A stretch of DNA of 35,309 nt from Chloroflexota bacterium (GCA_011523785.1 WTFW01000134.1:1-35309); one strand, 5' to 3'. Shown: positions 1-8,679, numbered from the stretch's first letter. Notes: a model not told the origin generated them from the sequence alone. A program made the numbers and translations.

Positions 1-955
1 GGGGGATGGTGGGCTGGTGGGGGTTGACGCGTTCGAAGTTGGCGCCGTCCGAGCTCACGGCCAGGCGAATGTCGCCGGCGTACATGCCGTAGAGACCGTA
101 GTCGCTGGGGACATACCAGCCGTATTCGTAGGCCATGATCCAGGCGCCGCCGTAGGAGCCCATCATGACGTGGTGGTCTTCTTCCTCGAGGCCATCGTTG
201 GGTGAAATCAGCGGGTTTTCGTCGGCCTCGCGGAAGTTCTCGATGTCGGGACCGTAGGCCAGGAACTTGGCTCGACCCTGGGACGGATTTCGCTTCGAGA
301 ACTGCTTCAGATGGGGCTCATCCAGATCGACCATCCACTGGTAGACGAACTTGAAACGCCGGCTCGGGTCGGGGTCCTGATCGTCACGAACCAGGACGCC
401 GACGTCCGGCGGTCGACCGCCCCAGCGCGGCAGCAGGATGCGCTCGCCGGTGGTCCAGTTGATGCCGTCCGGGGAGAAGATGGCGCGGGCGCCGTGCTGG
501 CTGTAGGTGGGTTCTCCGACGTAGCTGTGCAGGCGCTTGATGCCCTTGAAGCGCTTGTTGGGGTCGGGCTCGAGTTCGTCCTTGAGGATGGGGCCGCGGC
601 CTTCGATGACGATGTTGTTGTCTTTGCTGCCCTTGTACTCGAACATCCCCAGGTTCGGCTTGTGCCAGTTGACGCCGTCTTCGCTGATGGCGTAGCCGGT
701 GGCCCACCAACTGGCGCCGCCCATGTCGGAGCCGGCATACCAGGCCTTGAAAAGCTTGTCCTCCTCGTCGTAGATGACGCTTTGCGAGGACCAGGGCGCG
801 CAGTGGGTGGAGTCCCACTCGTGGATGTCGCCGAGCGGGAGCACGGGGTTGAGGGGGTGTTTTTCAGCCTGGCAGACGGCCCGGACGACGTTGTGGCAGG
901 ACTCCACGCGGTCCATGAGAAGGAAGCCGTCGCGGTTGGATGGGTTGGCGCTCAT
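1..955 (-). CDS. beta-propeller glycosidase-like protein, 3' end cut by window
   Basis: The frame is open from an ATG at 955 to the left edge, about 318 residues with no stop, so the C-terminus lies outside. A GAGG ribosome site sits 7 bases before the ATG. The protein carries repeated S/E-D-G-x-N/I-W/F motifs (DGVNWHKP, DGINWTTG, SSDGANFERVN) and many Trp/Tyr/Gly-rich strands, as in five-bladed beta-propeller glycosidases of the GH32/GH43/GH68/GH130 type. I see no signal peptide, so it probably acts in the cytoplasm on an imported sugar. It follows the two permease genes on the same strand by about 120 bases, so it is likely the last gene of the sugar-transport operon. The exact family and substrate cannot be fixed from this fragment. 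Confidence 0.7.
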   Translation of the reverse strand, partial: MSANPSNRDGFLLMDRVESCHNVVRAVCQAEKHPLNPVLPLGDIHEWDSTHCAPWSSQSVIYDEEDKLFKAWYAGSDMGGASWWATGYAISEDGVNWHKPNLGMFEYKGSKDNNIVIEGRGPILKDELEPDPNKRFKGIKRLHSYVGEPTYSQHGARAIFSPDGINWTTGERILLPRWGGRPPDVGVLVRDDQDPDPSRRFKFVYQWMVDLDEPHLKQFSKRNPSQGRAKFLAYGPDIENFREADENPLISPNDGLEEEDHHVMMGSYGGAWIMAYEYGWYVPSDYGLYGMYAGDIRLAVSSDGANFERVNPHQPTIP

Positions 956-1076
956 GTGGAGACCTCAGGCGCTGAAGACGAGCCGTGGCTCAGGATAGAC
1001 AGCCCGGCAGTCCGGCGCGACTGGCGCTCGCGCTCTACGGTGTCTGCTTCGGCGAGGCGTGTTTTGACGGCGTGCG

Positions 1077-1952
1077 TCAGCCCTTGATGCCGGTCAGGGC
1101 GATGCCGCGGATGAACTGCTTCTGGGCGAGGAAGAAGGCGATGATCATGGGGACGATGAGGAGCATGGCACCGGCCATGAGGAGGTGGTATTCGGTGCCG
1201 AACCTTGAGACGAAGAACTTGAGGCCTACCGCAAGCGTGAGGTTCTCGGTACGCAGGAGATAGATCAGCGGCTCAAGGAAGTCATTCCAGCGGTTCATGA
1301 ACGAGAAGACGGCAATAGTCGCGATGGCAGGCACGGAGAGCGGGATGACGACCTTGCGGAGGATCTGGAGGTGGGAGGCGCCGTCAATGCGGGCGGCGTC
1401 GTCAAGCTCGCGGGGAAGCGTGAGGAAGAACTGCCGCATGATGAAGATATAGAAGGCCGTTCCAAACAGGCGGGGAATCAGCAGCGGCCACAAGGTGTCG
1501 ATCATGTCGAGCCGGTGAAAAATGAGCCAGCGCGGGATAAGCGTGACGGCGCCCGGAAGCATCATCGTCGCGAGTACCCCAATAAACAGCTTGTCGCGGC
1601 CGGCAAAGCGGGTACGAGCGAAACCGTAGGCGACCGAAACACTGGTTACGGTCTCCGCGATCACGCTGAACGAGACCACGATGATGGAATTCTTCATCCA
1701 TGACCAGGTCGGTCCGTTCTGCCACATGATGGCGTAATTTTCCCAGACCGGCGGCAAGGGAACGATGATTGGAGGGATTACATAAAGATCGGACTCCTTT
1801 GTCAACGACGTCCGTAGCATGAAGAACACGGGATACATATAGACAAAGGAACCGCCGACTACAATGAGATACAGGAGGATCCGGCGCGTCCAGCGCAACG
1901 CGCGGAGTACGACCGGACGACGTCGTGGCATTTCCGCCGTGGTCGCGGCCAT
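1077..1952 (-). CDS. carbohydrate ABC transporter permease, MalG type
   Basis: 291 residues, the usual size for the family. It is an inner-membrane permease with about six hydrophobic segments, the first at roughly residues 27-47. The cytoplasmic EAA loop that contacts the ATPase is visible as ELDDAARIDGAS followed by the conserved Ile-Pro (VVIPLSVP). The C-terminus ending in GIKG is typical of MalG/UgpE-like permeases. Its ATG directly follows the TAG stop of the partner permease (TAGATG), so translation is probably coupled. No ATPase gene is in the window, so a shared MsiK/UgpC-type ATPase encoded elsewhere is likely. The sugar is not known. The glycosidase-like and GH32 neighbours suggest a glycoside or fructoside. 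Confidence 0.93.
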   Translation of the reverse strand: MAATTAEMPRRRPVVLRALRWTRRILLYLIVVGGSFVYMYPVFFMLRTSLTKESDLYVIPPIIVPLPPVWENYAIMWQNGPTWSWMKNSIIVVSFSVIAETVTSVSVAYGFARTRFAGRDKLFIGVLATMMLPGAVTLIPRWLIFHRLDMIDTLWPLLIPRLFGTAFYIFIMRQFFLTLPRELDDAARIDGASHLQILRKVVIPLSVPAIATIAVFSFMNRWNDFLEPLIYLLRTENLTLAVGLKFFVSRFGTEYHLLMAGAMLLIVPMIIAFFLAQKQFIRGIALTGIKG

Positions 1953-2912
1953 CTATCCGGGCTCCTGGTATTCGTAGTACACCCAGCGTCGTGCGCCGAC
2001 GAACTGGATAATCGTGGCCACGAAAATTATGGCGAAGAGTATCCACGAGATCGAGGCGGCGTAGCCCATCTTGAAGGCGTTCCAGCCCATGATCCAGATA
2101 TAGAGCAGAATAAACAGCGTGGCGTTATCGGGTCCTCCACCCGTCATCAGCAATGCCTGAGTCACAACCTGAAACGACCCAATCACGCCGAGGATCAGGC
2201 TCAGGAAAATGTACGGCGTCATCATGGGGATCGTCACGTGGCGAACCTTGGCCCACCAGCCGCCGCCGTCCACTTCCGCTGCTTCATACAAATGCTGGGG
2301 CACGCCTTGCAGGCCGGCCAGAAATATCACCATGGAGGCACCGACGCCCCAGAAGCTCATGATGATGAGGGCGGGCATGGCCCAGGTGGTGGAGGTCAAC
2401 CAGCGCGGGCCCTCAATCCCGAACCAACCCAACATCCCATTTAGCGCTCCCCGTGGCGCAAAGAGCCAGATCCAAATGAGCGCCATTCCCACGCCGGACG
2501 TCACGGATGGGATGTAGTACATCGTTCGCCAGATCGGCATGCCCCGGACCTTCTGATTGAGTAGACCGGCAACGGTGAAGGCGATCAGTGTGGACCCGGG
2601 AACGTGAAACAGGGTGTAGTAGGCAGTGTTCCAGAGGCTTTTTCCAACGAGGGGATCCGTAAAGGCAGCCTGGTAGTTGCGGAGGCCGATGTACGTCGGC
2701 GGGCGACCTACGTCCCAGTTCAGGAACGAGATGATGAGCGCAAATATGTACGGACCAAGGTCGAGGAGGATGAAGCCCACGACCCAGGGAAAGATGAAGA
2801 CCCAGCCCTCCTGGGCGGCTAGCCACTTGCGCGCGGCGCGCCAGCGGGACAGGGGCGCAGGCGGAGCGCGCAGGCTCGCGCCCGATTTCGCGCTGAGGCT
2901 GCTTGACGCCAC
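1953..2912 (-). CDS. carbohydrate ABC transporter permease, MalF type
   Basis: 319 residues with a basic cytoplasmic N-terminus and six hydrophobic segments. The first (GWVFIFPWVVGFILLDLGPY) is the classical start of sugar ABC permeases of the MalF/UgpA group. The EAA loop reads EAAEVDGGGWWAKVRHVTIPMM, with the conserved Gly and Ile-Pro. The start is GTG at 2912 with GGAGG six bases upstream. It pairs with the adjacent MalG-type permease to form the membrane channel, and is fed by the binding protein encoded upstream. A strong hairpin pair lies between it and the binding-protein gene and probably lowers its expression relative to that protein. Confidence 0.93.
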   Translation of the reverse strand: MASSSLSAKSGASLRAPPAPLSRWRAARKWLAAQEGWVFIFPWVVGFILLDLGPYIFALIISFLNWDVGRPPTYIGLRNYQAAFTDPLVGKSLWNTAYYTLFHVPGSTLIAFTVAGLLNQKVRGMPIWRTMYYIPSVTSGVGMALIWIWLFAPRGALNGMLGWFGIEGPRWLTSTTWAMPALIIMSFWGVGASMVIFLAGLQGVPQHLYEAAEVDGGGWWAKVRHVTIPMMTPYIFLSLILGVIGSFQVVTQALLMTGGGPDNATLFILLYIWIMGWNAFKMGYAASISWILFAIIFVATIIQFVGARRWVYYEYQEPG

Positions 2913-2942
2913 GCTTTACCTCCGGGCCAACAGCCCGTGTGC

Positions 2943-3018
2943 CCGCAGGCTACCGGAGCGCCGGGCCTCGGACGCCTGCGGACAGCCGGTGGGGACGCCA
3001 GGACGGCGCCCCCACCGG
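2943..3018 (-). repeat. two stable hairpins between binding-protein and permease genes
   Basis: Two inverted repeats fill the gap between the binding-protein stop (3035) and the permease start (2912). The first pairs 2986-2999 with 3005-3018: 14 pairs, one of them G-U, around a 5-base loop. The second pairs 2943-2950 with 2974-2981, 8 perfect pairs. No U-run follows either, so a simple intrinsic terminator is unlikely. Structures at this place are known in maltose-type operons to stabilise the upstream message and keep the binding protein in excess. That role is inferred here. Confidence 0.7.
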
Positions 3019-3034
3019 GACAAATCCTGCGAGC

Positions 3035-4672
3035 CTAGATCTCGCGCCGGAGAGCTTCGGTGCCCTCGGCGTCCAGTTCGGCCATCATCTGGTAGGGGTC
3101 CTCGCCGCCCACCAAGGCGCGGTCGCCCAGCTTGCCCAGAACGAGCCGGAACCACTCCAGCCAGTTCGGATGGGCGTGGGTGCCGCGGATCCAGTTCTCG
3201 CGGAACTGGCCCACGGCCTCGGCCTCGGCGGCCAGGTCGGGGAAGTTGTCCGTTCCGCTGGAGAACTCGGTGATGAAGGGGCTGTTCCAGATGGACTTGG
3301 CAGCCGGCACCACCGGTTGGAACTCGGCCAGGTACGGTGCCATGATGTCGCCGTGCCAGAAGAGGGCCAGGCCAGCGGCCTCCTCGGCATTGCCGCGCTC
3401 TTCCGCCGCCCGGTTGACCACGATGTTGTTGGTCTCGTTGTGGTAGCCGCGGATTCCCGTGTACGGCGACTGGTAGGGCCAGAAGACGTGGAAGTCGAAC
3501 CGGCCACCGATGCGGTTCTTGATGCCCCCGCCGGAGTTGTATCCGAAGCCGGACATTCCGATCAGGCCGGTTGCGAACAGGTTCGTCGAGCCGGACGTGT
3601 TGGCCGGCGACTCCAGCGTGGCCTGCACCTCGTCGGTGGTCGGAGCCACGCCGTCTTCCCAGGCCAACTTCCACCAGTCGGCGAACGACTCGACGGAGTT
3701 TCCGCCGGGCCTCGTGGCGATCGAGGCCGTGGAAGTTTCGCTGGCGGAGTCATACCAGGCGGCGCCTTCGCTCGAGAGGCGCTCGGCCCAGCCCTGGTTC
3801 CAGGCGCCAGTCTGGCGCTCCAGACCCCAGATGCCGGCTTCCTCGTCGCGCATCTGGGCCGCCAGTTCGCGAAACTCGTCGAAGCTGTAGTCCTTGTCCG
3901 GAATCGTGACGCCAGAATTCTCGACGATGCTCAGGTTGGCCATCATGGCACCGACATACACGCCGTATGGCACGCCGCGGATGACGCCGTCCTTGTCGAC
4001 CAGGTAGCCGTCGTGCCACCAGAAGTCGGCCGGCGTCAGGCCGGCGCGGTCAAGGTGCGGCTTCAGGTCGAGGTTGTAGAGGTCAGCGTTCCACCACAGC
4101 TCGGACATGACTTCGGGGCCGGAACCCGCCACCAGCAGGTTGGTGAGGATGCCGGCGTAGCCGACGGCGGTGCTGCCGCCGGAACCCGAGATGATGAGGA
4201 TGTCTACGGTGACGTGGGGATTGACCTTGTTGTATTCCTCGGCCATGAACTTGTGCGTGGCCGCGCGAACGCCGGAACCCCAGTCGGTGGAGAACTCGAG
4301 CCGCACCGGCGTCTTCTGCACCGGCGCCTCGACCATGACTTCGACTTCCTTGGTCACGACCTTCTCGACGACTCTCTCGCGTTCCACGACCTGCGTCACG
4401 ATGCGTTCGACCGGCACCTCGACTTGCTGGGTGACGATCTTTTCCTGCGTGACGATGCGCTCGACCGGAACTTCCCTGACTTCAGTCTCACGGACGATCT
4501 TCTCGACGGGAACTTCCTTGATGACCGTGGTCTCGACCGGGACTTCCTTGGTGATGATCTGCGGCTCGGTTTCGCCACAGGCCGCCAGAGCTGCCGCGCC
4601 CGCCACGCTGACACCCAGGCCACCGGCCATGCGTAGCATCCGGCGTCGGCTCACGTGCGAATTCCTGCTCAT
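3035..4672 (-). CDS. extracellular sugar-binding lipoprotein of ABC transporter
   Basis: 545 residues from the ATG at 4672, which has GGGGAGG eight bases upstream; a longer frame to 5041 lacks such a site. The N-terminus has a twin-arginine-like stretch (SRRRMLRMAGG), a hydrophobic segment and the lipobox ALAAC, with Cys32 as the lipidated residue. Residues about 39-120 are a charged repeat built on K/R-E-V-P-V-E and V-x-K-I/V units, probably an extended or coiled stalk lifting the binding domain from the membrane. The rest is a family 1 type solute-binding fold (EFSTDWGSG, then ADLYNLDLKPHLDRAG). It heads the operon with the two permeases. It captures a sugar outside the membrane, but the ligand is not predictable from the sequence. 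Confidence 0.92.
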   Translation of the reverse strand: MSRNSHVSRRRMLRMAGGLGVSVAGAAALAACGETEPQIITKEVPVETTVIKEVPVEKIVRETEVREVPVERIVTQEKIVTQQVEVPVERIVTQVVERERVVEKVVTKEVEVMVEAPVQKTPVRLEFSTDWGSGVRAATHKFMAEEYNKVNPHVTVDILIISGSGGSTAVGYAGILTNLLVAGSGPEVMSELWWNADLYNLDLKPHLDRAGLTPADFWWHDGYLVDKDGVIRGVPYGVYVGAMMANLSIVENSGVTIPDKDYSFDEFRELAAQMRDEEAGIWGLERQTGAWNQGWAERLSSEGAAWYDSASETSTASIATRPGGNSVESFADWWKLAWEDGVAPTTDEVQATLESPANTSGSTNLFATGLIGMSGFGYNSGGGIKNRIGGRFDFHVFWPYQSPYTGIRGYHNETNNIVVNRAAEERGNAEEAAGLALFWHGDIMAPYLAEFQPVVPAAKSIWNSPFITEFSSGTDNFPDLAAEAEAVGQFRENWIRGTHAHPNWLEWFRLVLGKLGDRALVGGEDPYQMMAELDAEGTEALRREI

Positions 4673-4707
4673 AGCAATGGCCTCCCCATAGAATGTGCCG
4701 TCTCCGC

Positions 4708-4722
4708 TCGGCACCTTGCCGA
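4708..4722. promoter_or_regulatory. candidate operator palindrome in divergent promoter region
   Basis: A perfect 6-bp inverted repeat TCGGCA-CCT-TGCCGA lies midway in the 98-base gap between the divergent starts of the binding-protein gene (4672, minus) and the amidohydrolase gene (4771, plus). The position suits a shared operator. No regulator gene is present in the window, and short palindromes arise easily in GC-rich DNA. Confidence 0.3.
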
Positions 4723-4770
4723 ACCGTACCATGCGTCGCCAAATTCTCCCAACCCGAAAAGGCCGCCACT

Positions 4771-6027
4771 GTGAAATATGACCTGCTGATTGCCGCCGGG
4801 CACATCGAGGATCCGGCCCGAGGCCTGGGTGGACCCGGGTATGTGGCGACGACCGGGAATCGCATTGCGCTTGCCGCCATTGAAACGGAAGGTGGCGAAG
4901 CTCCGCCAGCTCAGCGGCGCCTTGACTATCCCGATGGCGTGTTGCTGCCTGGGCTGGTGGACATGCATGCGCACCCGGCGATCGAGGATTCCAAGTATGG
5001 AATCGATCCCGATGAGCACTTTCTGCCGCGTGGCTCGACAACGGTTATGTCGCAGGGCGACGCAGGGGCTCGGAACTGGCCGCGTTATCGCGAGCGAGTG
5101 ATCGAGGGCTCTCGCACACGCGTGCGCATGGCGATCAATCTTGCGGCCTCCGGGGAGTCCAATTCCGGCTTCAGCCTGGGCGATCCGGCTGAAGCGGACG
5201 TCAATGCCTGCGTTGAGGCGATCCGGGACGGAGGCGATCTGATCTGGGGCATTGCCATCAACGTGGCGGAGGCTGTTTGCGGCGACAGTGACCCGCGGGA
5301 GATGTTGCGCCGCGCCATTCAGGTAGGCGAGGCAACCGATCGGCCGCTGCTGGTCGGGACGCGCCACGACGAGGACTTTCCGCTTGACGAAGTGCTGGAG
5401 CAGTTGCGGCCAGGGGACGTCGTGACCTATTGCCTGCACGGGCTGGTCGACCGCATTGCGCGGGACGGGCGGGTTCTGGATTGCGTCTGGCAGGCCCGCG
5501 AGCGTGGCGTTCTGTTCGATTCGGGGCACGGGATGGGATCGTTCGACTTCGAGGTTGCGGAGACGGCGATCAAGGAGGGGTTTCTGCCTGACACTATTTC
5601 GACGGATCAATACCGGCGCCACGTGGGATCCAACCCGCAGCACGACCTGCCGTTGACGGTGTCCAAGCTTCTGGCCGCGGGGATGCGCGCGGACGACGCC
5701 TGGCCGCGAATCACGTCGCGTCCTGCTGAACTGCTGGGTCTCGCGGGTGAAGTGGGCACATTGGCGCCGGGCGCCTGCGCCGACCTGGTGATCCTGACGG
5801 AGGGCAGCGAGACCGTGGCGCTGCGCGACGTGAGCGGCAACGAGCGTCCGGGCCGGATCTGGAGCGCGGCGGCCGTGGTGCGTGACGGCGAGGTGATTAC
5901 GCCGCTGGCCGGCTGGCGTCCCAGCGGAATCCTTGACGCCTCAGGCAGGGTCGCCTGCTTGTCGCCGGACGCGCCGCAATCTAGATTCTTGACCAATCCT
6001 CAGGCATCAGCTCGGGTCCCACCCTGA
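4771..6027 (+). CDS. amidohydrolase (dihydroorotase-like, EF_0837/AHA_3915-like)
   Basis: 418 residues from the GTG at 4771, with AAAAGG eight bases upstream. It is a metal-dependent hydrolase of the amidohydrolase superfamily. The metal-binding HxH lies at His66 and His68 in the motif GLVDMHAHP after the first beta-sandwich part. Further likely ligands are the His in YCLHGL and the Asp in ISTDQYRRH. The C-terminal sandwich closes with the usual GTLAPGACADLVIL. The family resembles dihydroorotases and deacetylases whose natural substrates are mostly unknown, so only hydrolysis of a C-N bond is predicted. It is divergent from the sugar transporter and 11 bases before the GH32 gene, which suggests one operon with it. 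Confidence 0.85.
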   Translation: MKYDLLIAAGHIEDPARGLGGPGYVATTGNRIALAAIETEGGEAPPAQRRLDYPDGVLLPGLVDMHAHPAIEDSKYGIDPDEHFLPRGSTTVMSQGDAGARNWPRYRERVIEGSRTRVRMAINLAASGESNSGFSLGDPAEADVNACVEAIRDGGDLIWGIAINVAEAVCGDSDPREMLRRAIQVGEATDRPLLVGTRHDEDFPLDEVLEQLRPGDVVTYCLHGLVDRIARDGRVLDCVWQARERGVLFDSGHGMGSFDFEVAETAIKEGFLPDTISTDQYRRHVGSNPQHDLPLTVSKLLAAGMRADDAWPRITSRPAELLGLAGEVGTLAPGACADLVILTEGSETVALRDVSGNERPGRIWSAAAVVRDGEVITPLAGWRPSGILDASGRVACLSPDAPQSRFLTNPQASARVPP

Positions 6028-6038
6028 CCGGAGGCACC

Positions 6039-7604
6039 GTGATTGCTCCAAAGTCGCGCGTACCGGCGTACACCTACCCAACGACGTTGGCCGAGCAGGA
6101 AGCGGCGCTGGCAACAAATCCGCTGATGCAGCGGCTGCTTGAATCGCGGGCGTCCTATGCCGGGCTGCGTCACCGTCCGGCGTACCACTACGTCAATCCC
6201 GAATCGACGCTGAACGACCCCAACGGACTCTGCTTCTGGCAGGGGCGCTGGCACCTCTTCTACCAAGCGTATCCGCCGGAGGACGACCGCCAGCACTGGG
6301 GCCACGCGGTTTCCGACGACCTGGTGCACTGGCGCGACCTGCCATATGCCATTTATCCCAGCCCCGAGGACAAGTGCTTTTCGGGATCGACGCTGGTTGA
6401 GGACGACCGGGTGATTGCCATCTACCACGGCGTAGGCGCCGGCAACATGGTCGCGACGTCGAGCGATCCGCTGCTGCTCAACTGGGAGAAGGTCGGCAAC
6501 CGGCCTGTGATTCCGATGCCGGATCGCGACGGTCCGCCGGCGCCGTACCGGGTCTTCGATCCCTGCATCTGGAAGAAGGACGGCGTTTACTACTCGCTGT
6601 CCGCGGGAACCAAGCCCGAGGGCCCCGGCGGCAAGCCAATCCGGGCCAATTTCCTGTTCAGGTCAGAGGACCTGGAGCACTGGGACTACCTGCATCCATT
6701 CGTCGAAGACGACCACTACTCCAGGGTCGGCGACGACGGCGCCTGTCCGTACTTCTGGCCGATTGGCGACCGGCACATGCTGCTGTTCTACAGCCACACG
6801 CGGGGCGGTCAATACCTGCTGGGTGACTACGACACCGAGCGCGACAAGTTTGTGGTGACCCACGGCGCCAAGTACAACTTCGGGCCGTCGGGGCCAAGCG
6901 GTCTGCACGCTCCGTCGGCGACGCCCGACGGCAAGGGCGGCCTGATCGTGATCTTCAACATGAACCCGGGCAAGCCGACACCGCGCTGGAACCAGATCAT
7001 GACGCTGCCTCGGCGTCTCACGGTCGATGGCGACGTGGTATTCGTGGAACCTGTCGAGACGCTCACCTCCTTGCGGCAGGACGAGCAGGACCTGGGTTCG
7101 CTGGATCTGCCGGCCAACCAGGAGGTTGTGCTGGACGGAACGTCCGGCGACGCGTTGGAACTGGAGTTGGAGGTCGAGCCGTCGTCCGCGCCGATGGTCG
7201 AGTTGAACGTCTTGCGCTCACCAGGCCGCGAAGAGTTCACGCGTGTCGCCTTCTACCGCGACCGCGGTTATCGCACCAACCACTTCACGCAGGGAATCGT
7301 GGGACCGCTCTGGACCCACCTGAGCCAGCTCTCGATCGACACGTCGTATTCGTCGATAGCACCTGACGCGTTGTCGCGCGCGCCGGAGAACGCGCAGGTT
7401 CTGATCGCTCCAGACGAACCCCTGCGGCTACGAGTCTTCGTTGATCGAAGCGCCGTGGAGGTGTTCGCGAACGGGCGGCAGGCGCTGGCGGTGCGGGTCT
7501 ATCCAGACCGCGAAGACAGCGTGGGTGTGTCGCTGCGTTCGCAGGGCGCGCCCAGCACCGTTCGGTCGTTGAAAACCTGGACGCTGGAGGCGCTCTGGGA
7601 CTAG
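6039..7604 (+). CDS. glycoside hydrolase family 32 protein, altered catalytic motif
   Basis: 521 residues. The start is GTG at 6039 with GGAGG four bases upstream. The N-terminal five-bladed propeller is clear: YVNPESTLNDPNG holds the nucleophile Asp60, DLVHWRDLPYAI.P and FSGSTLVEDD are the next conserved blocks, and RVFDP holds Asp174, the transition-state stabiliser. The C-terminal part is the beta-sandwich ending with LRVFVDRSAVEVFANG, a hallmark of GH32. Known members cleave sucrose, levan or inulin. The usual acid/base motif E-C-P reads A-C-P here (Ala235), so the general acid appears to be missing or moved. No signal peptide is seen, so it should be cytoplasmic and act on imported oligosaccharide. 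It shares an operon with the amidohydrolase. Confidence 0.9.
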   Translation: MIAPKSRVPAYTYPTTLAEQEAALATNPLMQRLLESRASYAGLRHRPAYHYVNPESTLNDPNGLCFWQGRWHLFYQAYPPEDDRQHWGHAVSDDLVHWRDLPYAIYPSPEDKCFSGSTLVEDDRVIAIYHGVGAGNMVATSSDPLLLNWEKVGNRPVIPMPDRDGPPAPYRVFDPCIWKKDGVYYSLSAGTKPEGPGGKPIRANFLFRSEDLEHWDYLHPFVEDDHYSRVGDDGACPYFWPIGDRHMLLFYSHTRGGQYLLGDYDTERDKFVVTHGAKYNFGPSGPSGLHAPSATPDGKGGLIVIFNMNPGKPTPRWNQIMTLPRRLTVDGDVVFVEPVETLTSLRQDEQDLGSLDLPANQEVVLDGTSGDALELELEVEPSSAPMVELNVLRSPGREEFTRVAFYRDRGYRTNHFTQGIVGPLWTHLSQLSIDTSYSSIAPDALSRAPENAQVLIAPDEPLRLRVFVDRSAVEVFANGRQALAVRVYPDREDSVGVSLRSQGAPSTVRSLKTWTLEALWD

Positions 7605-7623
7605 GCCGCTTCCGTCCGTGGGA

Positions 7624-8352
7624 CTACCGGCTCGACCAGTCCAGGTCGATGTCGGGCAGCATCGGCAGTTCCAGCATGAACCGGTAGAAGCGCCCCGTCG
7701 GACCGCCGTCCGGCAGCGAGGCCAGCCACACGGCCGTTGGGACAGCCTCGGACGGTGCCACATCCGAGGTCGGGTTCATGTCGGTCTTGACGGAGCCTGG
7801 GCTCATGGCGTTGACCAGGACGTTCGACGCTTCGACTTCCTTGGCCATGGCAATGGTCAGCGCGTTGACCGCGGCCTTGGACGCGGCGTAGGCCGACTCA
7901 CCGGGATTGCACATGATGGCGGCGCCGGAGGAGACGTTAACGATTCGCCCGTAGCCGGCCTCGATCATGTGCGGCAGCGCGGCGTGGCAGCAGGCGAAGA
8001 GGCCTACCAGGTTCACGGCCTGGACGCCCGCGAAGGCTTCCGGCGAGACCTCGGCCACGGGCCCGCGCGCGTTGCTTATGCCGGCGTTGTTGCACAAGAC
8101 GTCGAGCCGGCCGTGACGTGCGACCACGCCATCGATTGCTTTGCCTACCGCCGCGGAATCGCTGACGTCCAAGGGCACCACGTCGGCTGATCCAGACAGT
8201 TCGCCGATCTCGGATGCCACCGCAATCAAACGCGCTTCGTCGCGGGCGGCCAGGATTACATGTGCGCCGGCGCGCGCATAGCCAAGCGCGATTTCGCGTC
8301 CGATTCCGCGACTGGCGCCGGTGACCATTGCGATTCGACCAGCAAGACTCAT
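7624..8352 (-). CDS. short-chain dehydrogenase/reductase
   Basis: 242 residues from the ATG at 8352, which has AAAGGG nine bases upstream; the frame is open further but without a better site. It is a classical SDR: the NAD(P)-binding TGASRGIG at residues 11-18, NNAG at 88-91, the catalytic Ser about 141, and Tyr155 with Lys159 in YAASK. An Arg rather than Asp after the glycine motif slightly favours NADP. It is a cytoplasmic oxidoreductase of an alcohol or ketone whose substrate cannot be named. It lies last in the long minus-strand run and ends 19 bases from the converging GH32 gene. Confidence 0.9.
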   Translation of the reverse strand: MSLAGRIAMVTGASRGIGREIALGYARAGAHVILAARDEARLIAVASEIGELSGSADVVPLDVSDSAAVGKAIDGVVARHGRLDVLCNNAGISNARGPVAEVSPEAFAGVQAVNLVGLFACCHAALPHMIEAGYGRIVNVSSGAAIMCNPGESAYAASKAAVNALTIAMAKEVEASNVLVNAMSPGSVKTDMNPTSDVAPSEAVPTAVWLASLPDGGPTGRFYRFMLELPMLPDIDLDWSSR

Positions 8353-8442
8353 ACGGACCGCCCTTTCGGCTACGACGAGAACGTCAGCGGGTACACGACG
8401 CAACAGCCCGCCGAGGACGAAGCCTCAACCGACTTTTCGGTT

Positions 8443-8679
8443 CTAGCTGCCCTGGCTGGCTTCCTTGGCGGCCTTGGCCTGATCGAGGCCCGAGCGGCGC
8501 GCCTCGTCGTCCTTCTCGTAATCCGTGGCGCCTACGCAGCCGCGCCCGCAGCGACCCGAGGGCTTGAACTCGAAGGAATCGCTGTCGGCGCAGGCGCTCA
8601 GCCCGAGCAGGGCCGGGCCAACAATGAGCGCGCCGATAACCGCGCGTCGGCCTAGGACTCGAGGAGCATGGTTGAGCAT
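8443..8679 (-). CDS. small lipoprotein of unknown function
   Basis: 78 residues. The N-terminus has arginines (GRRAVIGALIV), a hydrophobic stretch and the lipobox GLSAC, so it should be exported and lipid-anchored near residue 30. The mature part is only about 50 residues, with two further Cys in GRCGRGC and a charged C-terminal tail rich in Asp, Glu, Lys and Ala. I do not recognise the family. It is 90 bases upstream of the SDR and 100 bases downstream of the ThDP enzyme on the same strand. The clear signal peptide supports a real gene. Confidence 0.6.
   Translation of the reverse strand: MLNHAPRVLGRRAVIGALIVGPALLGLSACADSDSFEFKPSGRCGRGCVGATDYEKDDEARRSGLDQAKAAKEASQGS

Noticed and set aside
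2903-4636. 577-residue open frame on the plus strand opposite the binding-protein gene
   Set aside because: It is an antisense shadow in high-GC DNA. Its residues mirror the repeat of the real lipoprotein gene, and it has no ribosome site, domain or signal peptide.
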